Source: Maratus speciosus (lineage: Eukaryota > Arthropoda > Arachnida > Araneae > Salticidae). Taken from it: a stretch of 64,000 nucleotides of DNA. Made by a program: the position numbers and the translations under genes. Positions 22,368 to 35,243 of the stretch are shown here, in pieces. The stretch spans positions 539,775,073 through 539,839,072 of the forward strand of contig OZ010786.1 in assembly GCA_963932465.1 (NCBI GenBank), in the 5' to 3' direction. Below the pieces are notes generated by a model that made no database searches, was not told the origin of the DNA, and was given only the letters and a program-made list of their open reading frames with translations. Numbering within the stretch: position 1 is the first letter of the stretch; each line of letters starts with the position of its first letter.

Positions 22368-24264
22368 AAACAAAACATTTTTTGTCGCCAAATTTGAGAA
22401 TTGACATGATATATTACCAGATGTGGCGACACTTTGCTAAATGTCGCCAAGCTTGGCGAGTATTTGACGCTAGTGACTATTTTTAATTATTAATGCGAGC
22501 CATCTATTTCTATTTTTCCTAATATTATCTGAATAGTTAAATGGTATAACGTACGAATATTTCCGAAGTGACATTAGTTTCGTCACTTCCCTAAACCTCT
22601 GCTATTGTTATTATATTGTACTGTTATTATACTTACTGTGACTATGTTGTTAATCTTTACACTGCTAAAACTTCTGTATTATATAAAGATAATTTACGGA
22701 GACTATTAAAGCATTGAAACTGCCAGTTCTCCTTATGATTATTATAATTCTATAATATGTAACCTGTTAATCGATATGTACGTTAGAATGAATCTTGTAT
22801 AACCCGGTTCCTCGCATTTTAGTTTTCAGGTTTCGAATAAAATTAGCTAAAATCTTAAAACCATGGCACATTGACTAATTCTTCAACACGATCAGATGAG
22901 AAGAATGATAGATTTTCAAATGGATCATAGCAGTGAGTCCGTAGACCTTCTATTCTTCCGTAATCGAGTCTTATGAAAAGGTTAACGTGAAAAAAGAAGA
23001 TATTAGCATCAATATGGTTTAATGTAAATGAAGATATTGTCAAAGGATTTCATAAGAACCATTTCACTTGTACCCAGTCGTATCAGTTAAAATACAACAA
23101 TTGGCACTGAGCCCATTTAGAAAAGATTACTTAATAGGATTAAACATTTCCGCATTAGAGAACGAATCGTAACTGATAAGGAAACATGCATAAGTGAGTT
23201 AAGAGATATTTGTCACGAAAGATGAAATACATAACAACATAAAATATATGATGTTCTTCCATGATCGCAAAGAGATCTTGATTCCTCTATCAAAAGCTTC
23301 CGACTTGGCGAAAGAATGGGCAAGTAAATTATATTATGAATAACAGTAACATGATGCAACGGTTAACATGCAATTAATAGAATAAATACTGCTTGCTAGA
23401 GACGGCTAGTACTTTAATATAAAAAGAAATAAAGTATAAATTTGTAAAGCTCAATAAAATACATTTAGGTATTTTATGTTAACCGGGCGGAAGTGGTAAG
23501 TCGCCAAATACTGGTACTAACTCCATTGTTCATTTTGCATTCATTTCATTTAAAAATATGAACTTTTCAGTCATCTCATTTAAAATAGATGTAATTCCCT
23601 CATTTTATTTAATAGAATATTTAACATAGAAATAAAGAAATAAGAAATAATTACATAAACCAAAATATTTTATTTGAAAATAAAGCATTGTTTTTAATTT
23701 ACACATGTGAAAAATGAAAACTGCTATTGGAGAAAAAACAAAAATGCTAATGAGGAGATCTGTATCCCGGCTAACGTAAAAGTACCGACATTTAAGTTTT
23801 TTCATATTAACATAGTTTAGAATAACAAACTTGAAAAATCATACAAAAAGTAGTGATATCCCAACAAAAAGTTTTCGGTAAAAAAAAAAAAAAAGCGCCA
23901 AGTTCTCCTTAATGTTTCAGCCAGAAAAAATAGTGATATCTGAAGTTCGCACAAGTTAAAAGCCAAACATCCCAAATCTTTCATTGAAAATGGCTTCCTG
24001 CGACTTGGCCGTTAATGCCTTCGAGAGAGTTTTTCAAATTTTGAAGTATGTACAAATGAGCTACATGCCAACTATATTTTTTGATTATTTTAGGCATTTT
24101 GTGACACAAAGTACAGAAATAAAATACACATTTGAAAAAGCATTTAAACCACTTCAGTCTATTTAAATGCTTAGAAGTTAAAAATAAGAAAATACTTGTA
24201 TTCAGAGGGTAATATCCCTAATTGCTAAAACATAATTAGTATCAGCCAAATCTTATACCTCTTA
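22368..24264. other. AT-rich DNA, no gene recognised
   Basis: Several GTCGCCAA/TTGGCGA words lie at 22385-22465. AAGCGCCAAGTTC...GTTCGCACAAG (23893-23958) echoes the patch near 20330. Short open frames are at chance length. Confidence 0.45.
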
Positions 24265-24400
24265 ATGTATGCTGAAAAATATTTCAAATGCATTTTAATC
24301 ATATTACAGACTTTCGAACAGAATGAAATTGATATGCACTTATAAAGTGCACTAAAATATGCATTGAATACAATATACGGTGCAAAAAATGAATCAGAAA
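24265..24400 (+). repeat. Fragment of an H2-related Helentron-like repeat
   Basis: Aligns with 9640-9760, including GAACAGAATGAAATTGATAT and the palindrome TGCACTT-ATA-AAGTGCA. Only the distal end is present. Confidence 0.65.
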
Positions 24401-24479
24401 TCACAGCACAATGAGTGTTCGGAACAGTGTACAAAGGAAAACCATAATATGCTAAAAGCATTAAAAAATGGATCAAAAT

Positions 24480-25320
24480 ATTCCTTTAAAATGGATGTGT
24501 ACTGAAAAGAGCCGGAGATGTTCGACAGGCCGCCAGTATTGCGGCCACCACAGGGCCCCAGAAATACAGTTGTAAAAACATAGAAGAAACCATTACAGGT
24601 TAGAGGAATATCATATCGGCGGCTAGCCGGGGCCATGAAAAATCCTACCAAGCAGAGAAGCAACGGTCTGCTGCACGTATACACACACGAAGAAGCGCAG
24701 GAACACTAACCAACAAAAGCGAGCGTCTAGGTACGTCCCGCTACAAGGCTAGTCAACAGAATGAACTGAAATGGATGTCGAAACCACAGCTAACACCCAT
24801 ATCGCAAAGCAGAGACTGTCTTCAGATAGGACTCTGATAAAGTTACCTGAGTCACCGTTACGCACAACGAAAAATCCTCTGCGTTCATCCCATCTGAGAA
24901 ATACCGTGGCACTATCTTCAACTTACTCATGTAGCTGCCTACGTCACAGCACACCTCACCCTGATCATTTTCCACACTAAAGTGGCCGATTCAGGAACAA
25001 ACAGTAGATCTGAACAACGTCCCTTGACGACATTTTACTGAATCGCTGTGTTTGAATAATGGCACTATCTTACGCACTTTTGCAAGACTTTTCCAATTAT
25101 TCTCGTCTGGGTACAAAAGTACCTAAACTCGACACTCAGACCGTCCGTCATCATCCCCAGGAGAACGGAAAAAACACAATCTGAAGTTCTTGCTTCCGGT
25201 CACTTTCCTAGCGACGGCTGGCACACGAGTACGAAATCCCAGCCAGGCTCCCCGTCTTCTTCCCAAATTACGGGCTGAGTGGGGACCACAGAGGTGGACA
25301 TCAAACTCTAGGAATCGTAG
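24480..25320. other. GC-richer block of unknown origin
   Basis: About 840 bp with base composition near balance, sharply different from the AT-rich surroundings. On the minus strand, TGTAGCGGGACGTACC at 24746 looks like the TG start of an LTR, but I found no primer-binding site, polypurine tract or partner LTR. Overlapping open frames of 60-96 codons exist on both strands with no domain I recognise. It could be a solo LTR plus flank, an old retro-copy, or a regulatory or exonic island of an undetected gene. Confidence 0.4.
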
Positions 25321-27419
25321 CCAATTTTGGATAAATATTTTTGTTAATTATATTGTATTCAACGAGTAAAACAGTGCAAGATTTTTGCACTGCAATTTTA
25401 GAGACTTTTTTCTGGTGCGTGCATTCATTTATTTTTAATTAACAATAGTGTTTAATAAAGTAGGGTGTTTTAACAATATGTGAGTAATGATTAATAAACT
25501 ATGATAAACTAAGATAAAAGTATTGTTAAAAATCCTTCGCGAGATACTTTATTCATCGTTTTGCGTGTTTAATTCGCTTTTAAAAATGATGTTGAGTTCA
25601 GAAGCAATGTATATGGCCATAATTGAAAATGATATTTGAAAAGGGTGATAAACGTATATTTAATTTGGATATAGTACAGCATTTCAAACATCGTTAACAC
25701 CAGTATTTATTTCCCTGTCTGATACAAATATAATTTTCTTGCTCCTTCAGTGTCATATCATATAGGGCATATTGGAATGTATGTCAAACTGCATCGTCCT
25801 AAAAAAGTAACTGAAGACAGAGGATATTTTTAAGTTCACATTTAATTTCTTCTTCGCTATTAGGCAGTTACCATCCCACAGACATTAGCAAAAATTGTTC
25901 AAAAACTTTATATTGTTCTCCTCTCAAACATTTAGGGGTCACTCGTACAAATGTGTTTGTTAGGCATTTTCTGTGTAAATATCGCCTACAATATTCTTCA
26001 AGTTGATTTTTCCCTTTTTTAATGTTTCATGCAGTAAATGTTATTTAAATATACAAATATCAGTTCTGAATTTATATAAAGGGAAATTCACTGATAAGGA
26101 AATTGCATGTAGACTATATTTACTTAATGACTATATTTATTTATAGTAGGAAAGAAACTGACTGGTATGCTTTATTTCTCACAACGCGTTCTTGAATGTT
26201 TTTCTAATCAATCCATTTCGAATAATCAAGGAGGTATATCTCGACCTTTTTAATTTTTCTAATTTTTTAACCAAGACTTTCCAGAGTTTAATGATATGAT
26301 TAAAAATTTATTTGACTGCAAATGTTTTAGAGGTGGCTATTATTAACAAGTTACACAGACGTTGTTTGTCAAAAAACGTGTTTTAAAGAAAATGCTGAAC
26401 CTGTTTTTTTATATCTATCAAGATGAAAAAAAAACTGAAATGCTCAGCAAAAGAAAAATTCTATATTTTACCTAATTATAGAATTTTCATTACACTTAAA
26501 GATATAGGTCAAAAACATGTTTACAAACAGTAGATATAAAATATCAAAAATTACTTCCCTACTATTGTTCTTTATAAAGGAAATCATGTTTAACTTAAAT
26601 ATTTTTTTCAAAAAGAAATCTCCACTAGTTCTAATTTGTATACAATTTTCAAACTTATGAACCGTTTTCCTTCTTCCGTATAGCATATTAAAAACTGTGT
26701 TAAGTTTGGTTTAAGCAATTTTCACTAATTAACACTTCGAAAAGTACGCAGTAAAAAATTCTGAAAACTTAGGATAATAAATATCTTTATTATATAAAGT
26801 AACAGTGTAAATTTTATGAATGAGACTTAAGGGGATTTTGAATTGTTCATTAAAAATGCGCTACACCTGTTTTCATTTCCGGTCCAGCTAGAGAAAATAA
26901 GTTTTTCCTTTTCTTTATACGATGATTTTAGTTCCTTCAAAAATGTTCCAATATTGTTATTTCATCTTATAATACTGAAAACTACATTAATAAATTGTAG
27001 CCCTTAAATTTAATTGAAATTATAATAAGTTTATTAGAACACACAGTAATACAAATCGCAGTATCATTTCATTTTGTTGAAATTATAAGAACAAAAACAT
27101 TGTATGTTAGAACATATAGTAATACAAATTATAATGTCATTTTAATTTATTATAAATCACATAAAAGTTTTTAAAAATATATGAATGTCTTTTTTTTTAT
27201 TAATTCACTTCTTGCCAATATTTGAAACTTATAATGAAGTTAAATTAATTCATGTATACATTAACATTAATACACCTTTTAAATATATAAACATTTTTTA
27301 AAAATTATTTTAAATTTAGATTAAGAATGTTATTCAAATTAATTATGTTACATTCCATGTAGCAATACTGATATTAATAGGTTTGTGTGTTTTCTGCCTG
27401 TGACACCTGCCATTCACAG
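25321..27419. other. AT-rich DNA, minor tandem duplication
   Basis: A short tandem pair at about 27008-27075 and 27080-27150 shares TAGTAATACAAATTATAATG-like strings. Nothing else recognised. Confidence 0.5.
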
Positions 27420-28258
27420 TGTTTGTGCGTGTAAATAAAACCGGAATTTTAAATTGATGATAGAAGTGGGAAACGAAACATCAGTAACCGGACATTTTTT
27501 TTACTCTTTTGTGTACGACATTAAACTATTGGGGACTGCGGTTGAATATATGTACCTTTAAAACGTGCATACAAAATTTATTTTTAGCACCAGTAATACA
27601 GAAAAATAATATTTGTCTTATTTAATTAAAGCATTTTCGGAAATGTGTAACTGAATGTAATTATTAATAATAATAAAAACTGGTGCTAACCTCATAAAAT
27701 TTGTGCAAGAGACACCATTGCCGAAGGATTTAAAAGAGTGAAATCCGTTGACTGCATATTTGTTTCGAATGTCCCAAACCAGGAGTACACCTTGGAAGTT
27801 TAATTTTCTGATAAAATAAATTTCAAATAGTGAGTGAGATCAAAGTGGATCTTATCGCACATATATTATTTTGTGCTGAGTTTCTACAATTAACAGTTGG
27901 TTGAAGCTCAACACCTTAGAAAACGTAAATCGAATCTTTCATATTTTGACTATATAATCATTAGAGATTCATCAAACAAGTATATTTTTACAGTCCAAGA
28001 TGAAATTCAAAGCTTCCAATTGGACCAATACAAATGATACACTGAATCCTTTTGTTTTTATTTTAAGAAATTTAATGAAATCTTTTTTTAAATATTTATA
28101 TTATAAGTGATACACATTACAAATGACGTATTATACACGATACAACGACTAAGTATATATTTCGAGAACATGTTGTAAATGTACGTAGAATGTTGTATCT
28201 GGAATACAGAAGTTTATTTACTGTTGTGCTGGTGCAAGCAGTTGGCACAAGAACTGTT
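27420..28258 (+). repeat. Duplicated block 1, first part, copy B
   Basis: Collinear partner of 628-1500; shared strings are given there. The match stops at about 28258 and resumes at 30560, because 2.3 kb is present here but absent from copy A. Confidence 0.8.
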
Positions 28259-28687
28259 ATAAATGCTAATCCCTTCAGAAAAACCTTATCATTAATCAAC
28301 TTAATTACTTTCAAAACACTTAATGTTTTCTATATGATAAACGTTTACATCATTTAATTCATCCTGATACAAAATAGAACTTTATATCCTGGTTCATCAT
28401 TTCAACTGTCAATCAAAACAATAAACGTTTATAATATAAATCTGCACTAATCCTTACATCAAGAACTATATATTTAATTTTATTGACTGTAAAAGAAAAT
28501 AAGTACTTTGATTATAATAACCTTGAATTTCTTTACGTGTTTCATTTCATATAAATAATGTTTTATGTTATTAATTCATTCAATCTATTTTAAAAAAAGA
28601 TTGGAGCAAAAATGACCCTGTTATTCCCACATAAATTCAATTAATACCAAAAAAGTGGTACAATAACTTGAATAATGAAGTAAGACA

Positions 28688-29022
28688 CACTGTAAAAAAA
28701 CCACTGTAGATTTGCCGGAACAAACGCGATCACAGTGAATGTGCTGTATCTTTCTTTGGTTTTCTGACTATATTAACATGAAAAATACAGTAGTTGCGTA
28801 AAATTTACAATGTGCTGGCAATTTGGACGCATTTTTTTACAGCACAAACTGCTGTCGTCCAAATTACCAGCACATTGTGCTGCTAATGTTACGCAACTAC
28901 TGTATTTTCCATGTTAATATAGTCAGGAAACCAAAGAAAGATACAGCACATTCACTGTGACCGAGTTTGTGCGCGAGATGAACAGTACTTTGTGCTGTAA
29001 AAATGTCGTTTTTTTTACAGTG
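28688..29022. mobile_element. Near-perfect palindromic MITE (335 bp)
   Basis: The ends CACTGTAAAAAAA and TTTTTTTTACAGTG mirror each other. Most of the element is a palindrome with arms of about 150 bp and a very short centre near 28848: GTGCTGTATCTTTCTTTGG (left) is matched by its inverse near 28935, and CAATGTGCTGG by CCAGCACATTG. The target duplication is unclear (CA at most). No coding. A transcript would form a long hairpin. Confidence 0.8.
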
Positions 29023-30158
29023 CACATTAATAAAAACTCCCCCTTCGCAAGTTTTTATAGGTCAAAGCAATGGATACTTCACATAAATAACCAATGGATA
29101 AGTCTCGCAGATAACTTGGGCAAAAAAAGCTGTGGACGATCCTGAGAAAAGAGGTAAGCTGAATTATCTTCCCTTTATTATATGATTTAAAAGTGATTAT
29201 TTTTATTTCATATAGTCTCCCTTTAAATAATTTCTAGCAACAACAAATTCAACAATGTTTCCCAACACCAATCGAGTTTCATATAGTAGCAGAATAGGAT
29301 TTTATTTTGCATCGCATGAAAAAAATATTGCGCTGGTGCAGGTGAACTACAAAACGAGATGCAACAACTGTGGGTTTTTAAAGCATCTACAATGATTAAA
29401 TATTCTCACAACAAAATATGTAAAAGCTCTATTTCTTTAAATCTTGAGGGATAAATTATATTATTGTCTCGAAATTACACAAAATGATTTTTTCTGTAAA
29501 AAGTATTTGTATGTTGTGTCCTAGTACAAGAAAATCAGGGTTATCACCGCTATATACCCGTAAGTGATAGTCAAACTAGGTGATATATTACTTCGATATA
29601 AAAATGACATTTCATGATCTCAAAACCACAATTGAGTTTAGAAAAGTATCATTCGTTAAGAATAATGATATCATATCGTGCATCTATAAAGATAAATCCA
29701 TATATGTAAATTGTTGAATGTGCAACTTAAGAGGTCAATGACATTTTAGTCCGCTTATTTTATCCATCAGAAACAGCAACTACATTTAAGTTATCAAAAA
29801 TTACAGTGGTTTGGTTCCTGTCAATAAAGTCATGTGTAAATTGAAACCAATTGAAGTGACAAATAATTCTGGACGAACATTCAATGTCTCCGAAAATCTA
29901 TTCTTTAAATTTCAACACTGATTAATACTGTAAATATATAACAACATACTGCGAAGCAGGAAAATAATAAGAATAAAAAGGGATGTACATATATTTATTT
30001 TATGTGTTTAGTAACAAAATAAAAATGTACTACTATTTAAAAAACCTTCTATTCTGTTCTTCTTATAATTTCAATAAAACGTAAGGGCTGCAACTTATTC
30101 ATATAGGTTTTCAGTATTTTAAGATGAAAAAATAAACGAGTTTTTTTTTCTTCCAAGA

Positions 30159-30160
<2 letters not shown>

Positions 30161-30205
<45 letters not shown>
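30161..30205. repeat. (AAT)n microsatellite
   Basis: About 15 trinucleotide units within the segment specific to copy B. Confidence 0.95.
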
Positions 30206-30207
<2 letters not shown>

Positions 30208-30559
30208 TAGAAAATTGTTTTTTGTCTCAAACAGGTTTTCTAAATTGATATTTGTAAAAAAAAAAGAAAAGTAGACCTATATGCAATCTGCGTAAAAAAA
30301 AAAAAAAAAAATAAATAAAAATAATAATAAGGCGAGGCTGTGATTTTTTCATAAAAGATAATGTAAGCGAAATATATTGTTTGACTTTTCATTATTACTG
30401 TTTGTAAATATATAATTGACCTAGATCCTTAACTTTCACGAAAATTCTAAAATTATGTAAAATGTAGACGATTTAATGGGAACATTTTACGTTTTGATTG
30501 ATTTTGATAGTTAGAAAACGAGAAAAAAGTGCAGCATTTTATGAAAAAAAAAAAAAAAG

Positions 30560-31170
30560 GTTTTAACAAGCAACGGCTACGTAGCTGGGTAGCCGCCTCC
30601 AAAAATTATATGATAAAAAACATAATTATGTCTTTAAACTCAGAAAACAATGCAGAAAATTTATTTAAAAAATTACGAATGTTAAAAATAACCGAGAAGT
30701 ACTTCATTGGTGATTCGAAATGCTCTATAGTAGAATCCGGATCATCACCACCTTATTCAGGCTTCATTAAAAGTTTTCTCTTTGTAACTGCAGTGACAAG
30801 CTCTCAGCTTCATAATAGAATTTTGCTTTGGGACAATGTGGATATAACAAGAGCTTGAACTATCTGCATCTTAAGCTAAAAAGAATTTGTTTTGAAATTT
30901 ACTTTCTTGCAGTGTAGCGTTTGTTTTAAGATCATTAATTAACATTTGCTAAGTTACTAAAACAAAACACAACTTCCTAAATCCATTTTTAAGCCTTGCT
31001 CCAGTAGCAGTCATTTTTTTTCGATATCCAATATCTACGCCATCCATTGCTTCTTACATATTTAAATTACTATAGGACATGGGACCTCAATATATCGATG
31101 TTTATTATTTAGCCAGCGTTCACCATGTTATTGGTTCAGTATAGCAGTAATCATGTGTCATGATATGTTT
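30560..31170 (+). repeat. Duplicated block 1, remaining parts, copy B (empty site for two Helitrons)
   Basis: Continuous here, but in copy A split into 1540-1656, 3138-3539 and 6573-6690 by Helitrons. The open frame at 30529-30858 merely follows this non-coding repeat and has no counterpart frame in copy A. Confidence 0.85.
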
Positions 31171-31752
31171 TCTTTCTATAGAAGGATGCTTTATTTTGCA
31201 TTTGCATCATTTCAGCTTTCTTGGCGTTGTGGAGGAAGGGGGGGGGGTTCAATTTGGAAAGCTTCTACATCTCTGTTGTAAATACATTATATTTCCACAT
31301 TTCCCAATTCTACATAATATTGAGAAAAATATTTAAAATAAAATATTTGAGTTTGGTTATAAATATTGCACAAAATCTCTTTAAAACCAAATTTAATTAA
31401 TCCTTCTAAAATCCTTTTAAAATTTATTGAATAAATATGTACATCTTTTAATGTAGTTTAAACAATTCACAAAAAATGCTTTAGAAGATATTTTTTTATG
31501 AATTTATAAGTCAGTACATAAAGGGTTAAAGAGTAGTAAATGAACGTGAATTCGATGAGTGACACATTACATATTCTCGGCTAAACTGCAAACTATGCAG
31601 TGCCCATTTACATCATGTTTTGACATGAATGGTGGTACTTTCTAACATGTTTTGATATCAAATCCTATTTCATAGACATAAAGTTATTTTTTATAAAAGT
31701 TTCTTTACACAATCTTCAATATATTTTATGTATGTTTGTGTTAAATTGAAAA
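31171..31752. other. AT-rich spacer between blocks 1 and 2 of copy B
   Basis: Contains a G9 run near 31239. No gene or element recognised. Confidence 0.5.
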
Positions 31753-32744
31753 ATAGGTTGTAATTTGGGGTTAAACACAATATGCCTTTGAAATTTATAA
31801 ATTTCAAATAAAATGTTAGAAAACGTTTAAGTTTGCTATGTAACAGGTATGCTTGAAGCAACTTTAATGTGGCAACGGCCAAATATGCTTTTGAATAACA
31901 TCTGTGGTTAAATATGCTTTTCATTAACAACAGTTGTCAAATACAGTTTTAATTAACATTAATTTCGCTTTAGTCGACAGAAAGTTTATGATTAAAATGT
32001 ATAAGGTTTATCTTTCTTTTTTTATCGACTGTACATAAAAAGGTCGATAAGTACTTCAAATCAAACTAAAATGTCTTTCAGAAAAATAAAAATTTTTTAA
32101 TGCAATATATCATAAAAAAAGAAAGTGACTAATCATGTTTTTAAAATCAAATACATTTTAAAATAATTTGTTAAACATTCAAATAAAGGAATCTTTGAAT
32201 ATGTACACTATTTAGTTGATTTATTTTTTTAAAAGCCAAATTGAAATTATGAAAATTACAATAATCGATCTTTCAAGGTAATTTCAATTAATTGTATTAG
32301 CTAAATACTGTATGTCAAATTTAAATAAGCAAGATAAAAACACCATTTTCTCCCAAATGTTCTAATGAAATTATATTTACACGTTCTATTTCAGATGACT
32401 TCTTAAGCAATTATAAGTTTCTCGAAAAATTCATTTTCTGATTCTTGAGTTATATTTCTAAAGACACAGAAATTAAATTAAGCGTTTCAAATGTAATTTA
32501 TTAAGAACATTGTCATTCATCACTGTAAAATTAAATAAAATCTCAGAAATATTACATTACATCATAGAATCTTTCAAATAGGAAGAGCAAATAATTATTA
32601 AAAGACAAAAGTAATTCGGTTTAATGATTAACTATGCATAAGTGTTTTTAAAGTTTTCCTTTGCATATATAAAAGCAAATCAGTAAAGTTAAATAATAAT
32701 TGTGAAAGTTGAAAAACTTATTGTTTGATTAAGTTTATAAAAAA
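31753..32744 (+). repeat. Duplicated block 2, copy B, left part
   Basis: Aligns with 11823-12830 of copy A. It ends in a T/A-rich stretch exactly where the Helentron-like element begins; the rest continues at 36709. Confidence 0.85.
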
Positions 32745-32990
32745 GTCCTTCCGGCCAGTGCCGGGAGGAAGAGGTAGCTTTCATATTCCTTATTTTAAAA
32801 AAGCCAACTTATATTATTCAAACACACGAAGCTCAATTAAGTGGAAACCGAATGTAGGAGATTCAATACTAATTTTTATCAATACTAAATCATTTTGAAT
32901 GAGAATTTCGCAAAATTAGTCAGCTTTATCCAAGCTGCTTCTATTTAAAGTAACTTATATTTCGCTGCCAAATTCGGCGATTTCTTAAAG

Positions 32991-34431
32991 TGCCTGCCAT
33001 TTTAAGACAACATGGTGGATGAGGCTAACCAGTGAACTTGGTCGAGACCTTAGTGATTGCTGTGCACATGCTCACTCACATCGGAATCGGTTGATACATA
33101 CGAGTGCTGTCGCAGGCAAAAAATCAGATTTTTCAAAATGTCACCCACGTTAGCAATTGAAGCCGCTATATCTGAGCCAATTTTTAAGATAAAGACAAAC
33201 AAAAAATGCTCCTGAATCCTTATATCAAGGTCAAATACTTAAGAAAGAAACCTTTTTCAATTTCTAATTTTTTTGCACCTCACTTTAAATATATATATTT
33301 TTAATTTAATGGCCGCCATTTTGAAACAAGATGGCTGATGAAGCTGGCCAGCGAACTTGGTCGAGATATTGATGTATACTATCCACATGCCTTCTTCAAT
33401 CCAAATACGCTAATACGTGTGGTATCGCGAGACAAATACAAGATCGTTTCAAAGTGTTAGCCATGATAGAAATTCAAAGTGCTATAATTCAACCACTTTT
33501 TAAGAAATAAACAAAAGAACAAATTTTCAGAAATAAAAACTGCTCCAGAATCTCTGTATCAAGGACAAACACATAAAAAAAATCTTTTTCATTTTCCAAT
33601 TTTTTAATACCTCATTTTAAATTTTAAATTACATTTTTTTTTATGACAACCCTTTTGAAACAATATGGCGAATGAAGCTGGCCAACAAACTCGGTCGAAA
33701 CATTGGTGTGTACTATGTATAGACCAAGTTACATTCAAATTGGTTCATAAATACGACTGTTATCGCGTGACAAAAATCAGGGCGTTTCAAAATGTCAGCC
33801 ACGCTAGAAATTCAAAATGCTATAACTCAGCCATTTTTTAAGATATAGACGAAACAAAAACTGCTCCCGAATCTTTTTATCGACGTCAAACACATAAGAA
33901 AAAAATATTTTTTCAATTTTCAATTTTTTGGTATCACATTTCAAATTTAAATTTTTCTTAAAATTTCAAATGGCCGCCATTTTTAAACAAAATGGCGGAT
34001 GAAGCTGGCCAACGAACTCGGTCGAGACATTGGTCTGTACTATGTATAAACGAAGTTACATCCAAATCGGTTCATAAATACGCCTTTTATCGCGTGACAA
34101 AATTCAGGACGTTTCAAAATGTCAGCTTCGCTAGAAATTCAAAATGCTATAAATCAGCCATTTTTTAAGATATAGACGAAACAAAAACTGCCACGGAGTC
34201 TTTGTATAAAGGTCAAATACATAAGAGAAAAATATTTTTCCATTTTCAATTTTTTGGTACCACATTTTAAATTTAATTTTTTTTTTTAAATTTTTAAATG
34301 GCCGCCATTTTGAAACAAAATGGCGGATGAAGCTGGCCAACGAACTCGGTCGAGACATTGGTATGTACTATGTGCACACCGAATTACATCCAAATCGGTT
34401 CATAAATACGAGAGTTACAGTGTGACATAGG

Positions 34432-34433
<2 letters not shown>
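32991..34433 (+). repeat. Five tandem units (about 330 bp) with YY1/PHO-like inverted pairs
   Basis: Units start at about 32991, 33309, 33643, 33970 and 34298. Well-kept units open with the hairpin CCGCCATTTTG-AAA-CAAAATGGCGG, followed by ATGAAGCTGGCCAACGAACT and TCGGTCGAGACATTGG. GCCGCCATTTTG and its inverse CAAAATGGCGG resemble the YY1/Pleiohomeotic site (AANATGGCGGC). Later units are more alike than the first, suggesting outward amplification from the (TA)n side. Confidence 0.75.

Positions 34434-34464
<31 letters not shown>
34434..34464. repeat. (TA)n microsatellite
   Basis: About 15 TA units; the nested TIR element inserted into it, and (TA)n continues at 36573-36583. Confidence 0.9.
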
Positions 34465-34466
<2 letters not shown>

Positions 34467-35206
34467 CAGCAAACACATTTCTTTCGGCACACGATCGGAC
34501 CGCAGCCGGCAGTGTCGGTTAAGTATCGGCATGGGCAGAGTGGTTTCGGTGAAGTGTCGGCAGCATGTCGGCAACTGAAACATAAGAATCTGCTTTTTCG
34601 ATTGCCGGTTACATTAATCGGTCCCCTTATGGTTATATATCGGCAAGCGACTTACACCGGCAAGTGACGCAGGACCGATATGTGATTTCCGATAGTGGCC
34701 CGACTAGATTTGCCAATATCGGTCCGGATTCGGAATTTTTAGTCTTAGCCGACATTTTTTTTTTCTTTTTCTTAATTTTGTTTGAATTTGAGTTTTGATA
34801 AGCTATGTATATTTCATGTATTTCATATGAAATGCTAATAGTGATAAACAAAAAAAATTCAAAAATAGCTTATTTTTTTTTCTTAAGCTGTTATTGAATT
34901 AATTTAAAAAAAGGCTTACAATTATTTGAATCATCAAAAGAGTTTTTTTAAATCGCCCCTTAAAATTATTATTCGTTATAAACTTAATCGTAGAAAAATA
35001 AACTTCATAAATTAATTATTTTCTAATTATATATTCATTTTAAAAGCAATAGCTATGTTTCTTATTTTATTTTAAAATAAAATTATTAAAAAAGTGCTTA
35101 AAATTATTTTACAAGCTATAAAAATATAAAAATATATGTATAACTTTTTAGCATTAAAATTTAAAAGAAAGATTCAGAAATCTCCCACTTCTAAAAAAAT
35201 TATTTA

Positions 35207-35243
<37 letters not shown>

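Larger units (their letters stand above)
28259..30559. other. 2.3-kb segment absent from copy A
   Basis: Relative to copy A, where TACAAGAATAATATAACAAT runs directly toward CTACGTAGCTGGG, this is an insertion or a retained piece lost from A. It holds a fold-back MITE (28688-29022), an (AAT)n microsatellite and poly-A runs including one at the right edge (30541-30556). The ends have no obvious inverted repeat, so its nature is unclear. Confidence 0.5.

Noticed and set aside
24394..24684. 96-codon minus-strand frame in the GC-richer block
   Set aside because: Fewer stops are expected in GC-richer DNA; no domain or splice context supports it.
24497..24746. Solo LTR on the minus strand starting TGTAGCGGGACG
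   Set aside because: No matching TSD, primer-binding site, polypurine tract or partner LTR could be found, so it is left as an unexplained block.
28957..29145. 62-codon open frame
   Set aside because: Starts inside the arm of a palindromic MITE and runs into its flank.
30529..30858. 109-codon open frame
   Set aside because: Lies in duplicated non-coding DNA; the equivalent region in copy A has no matching frame.
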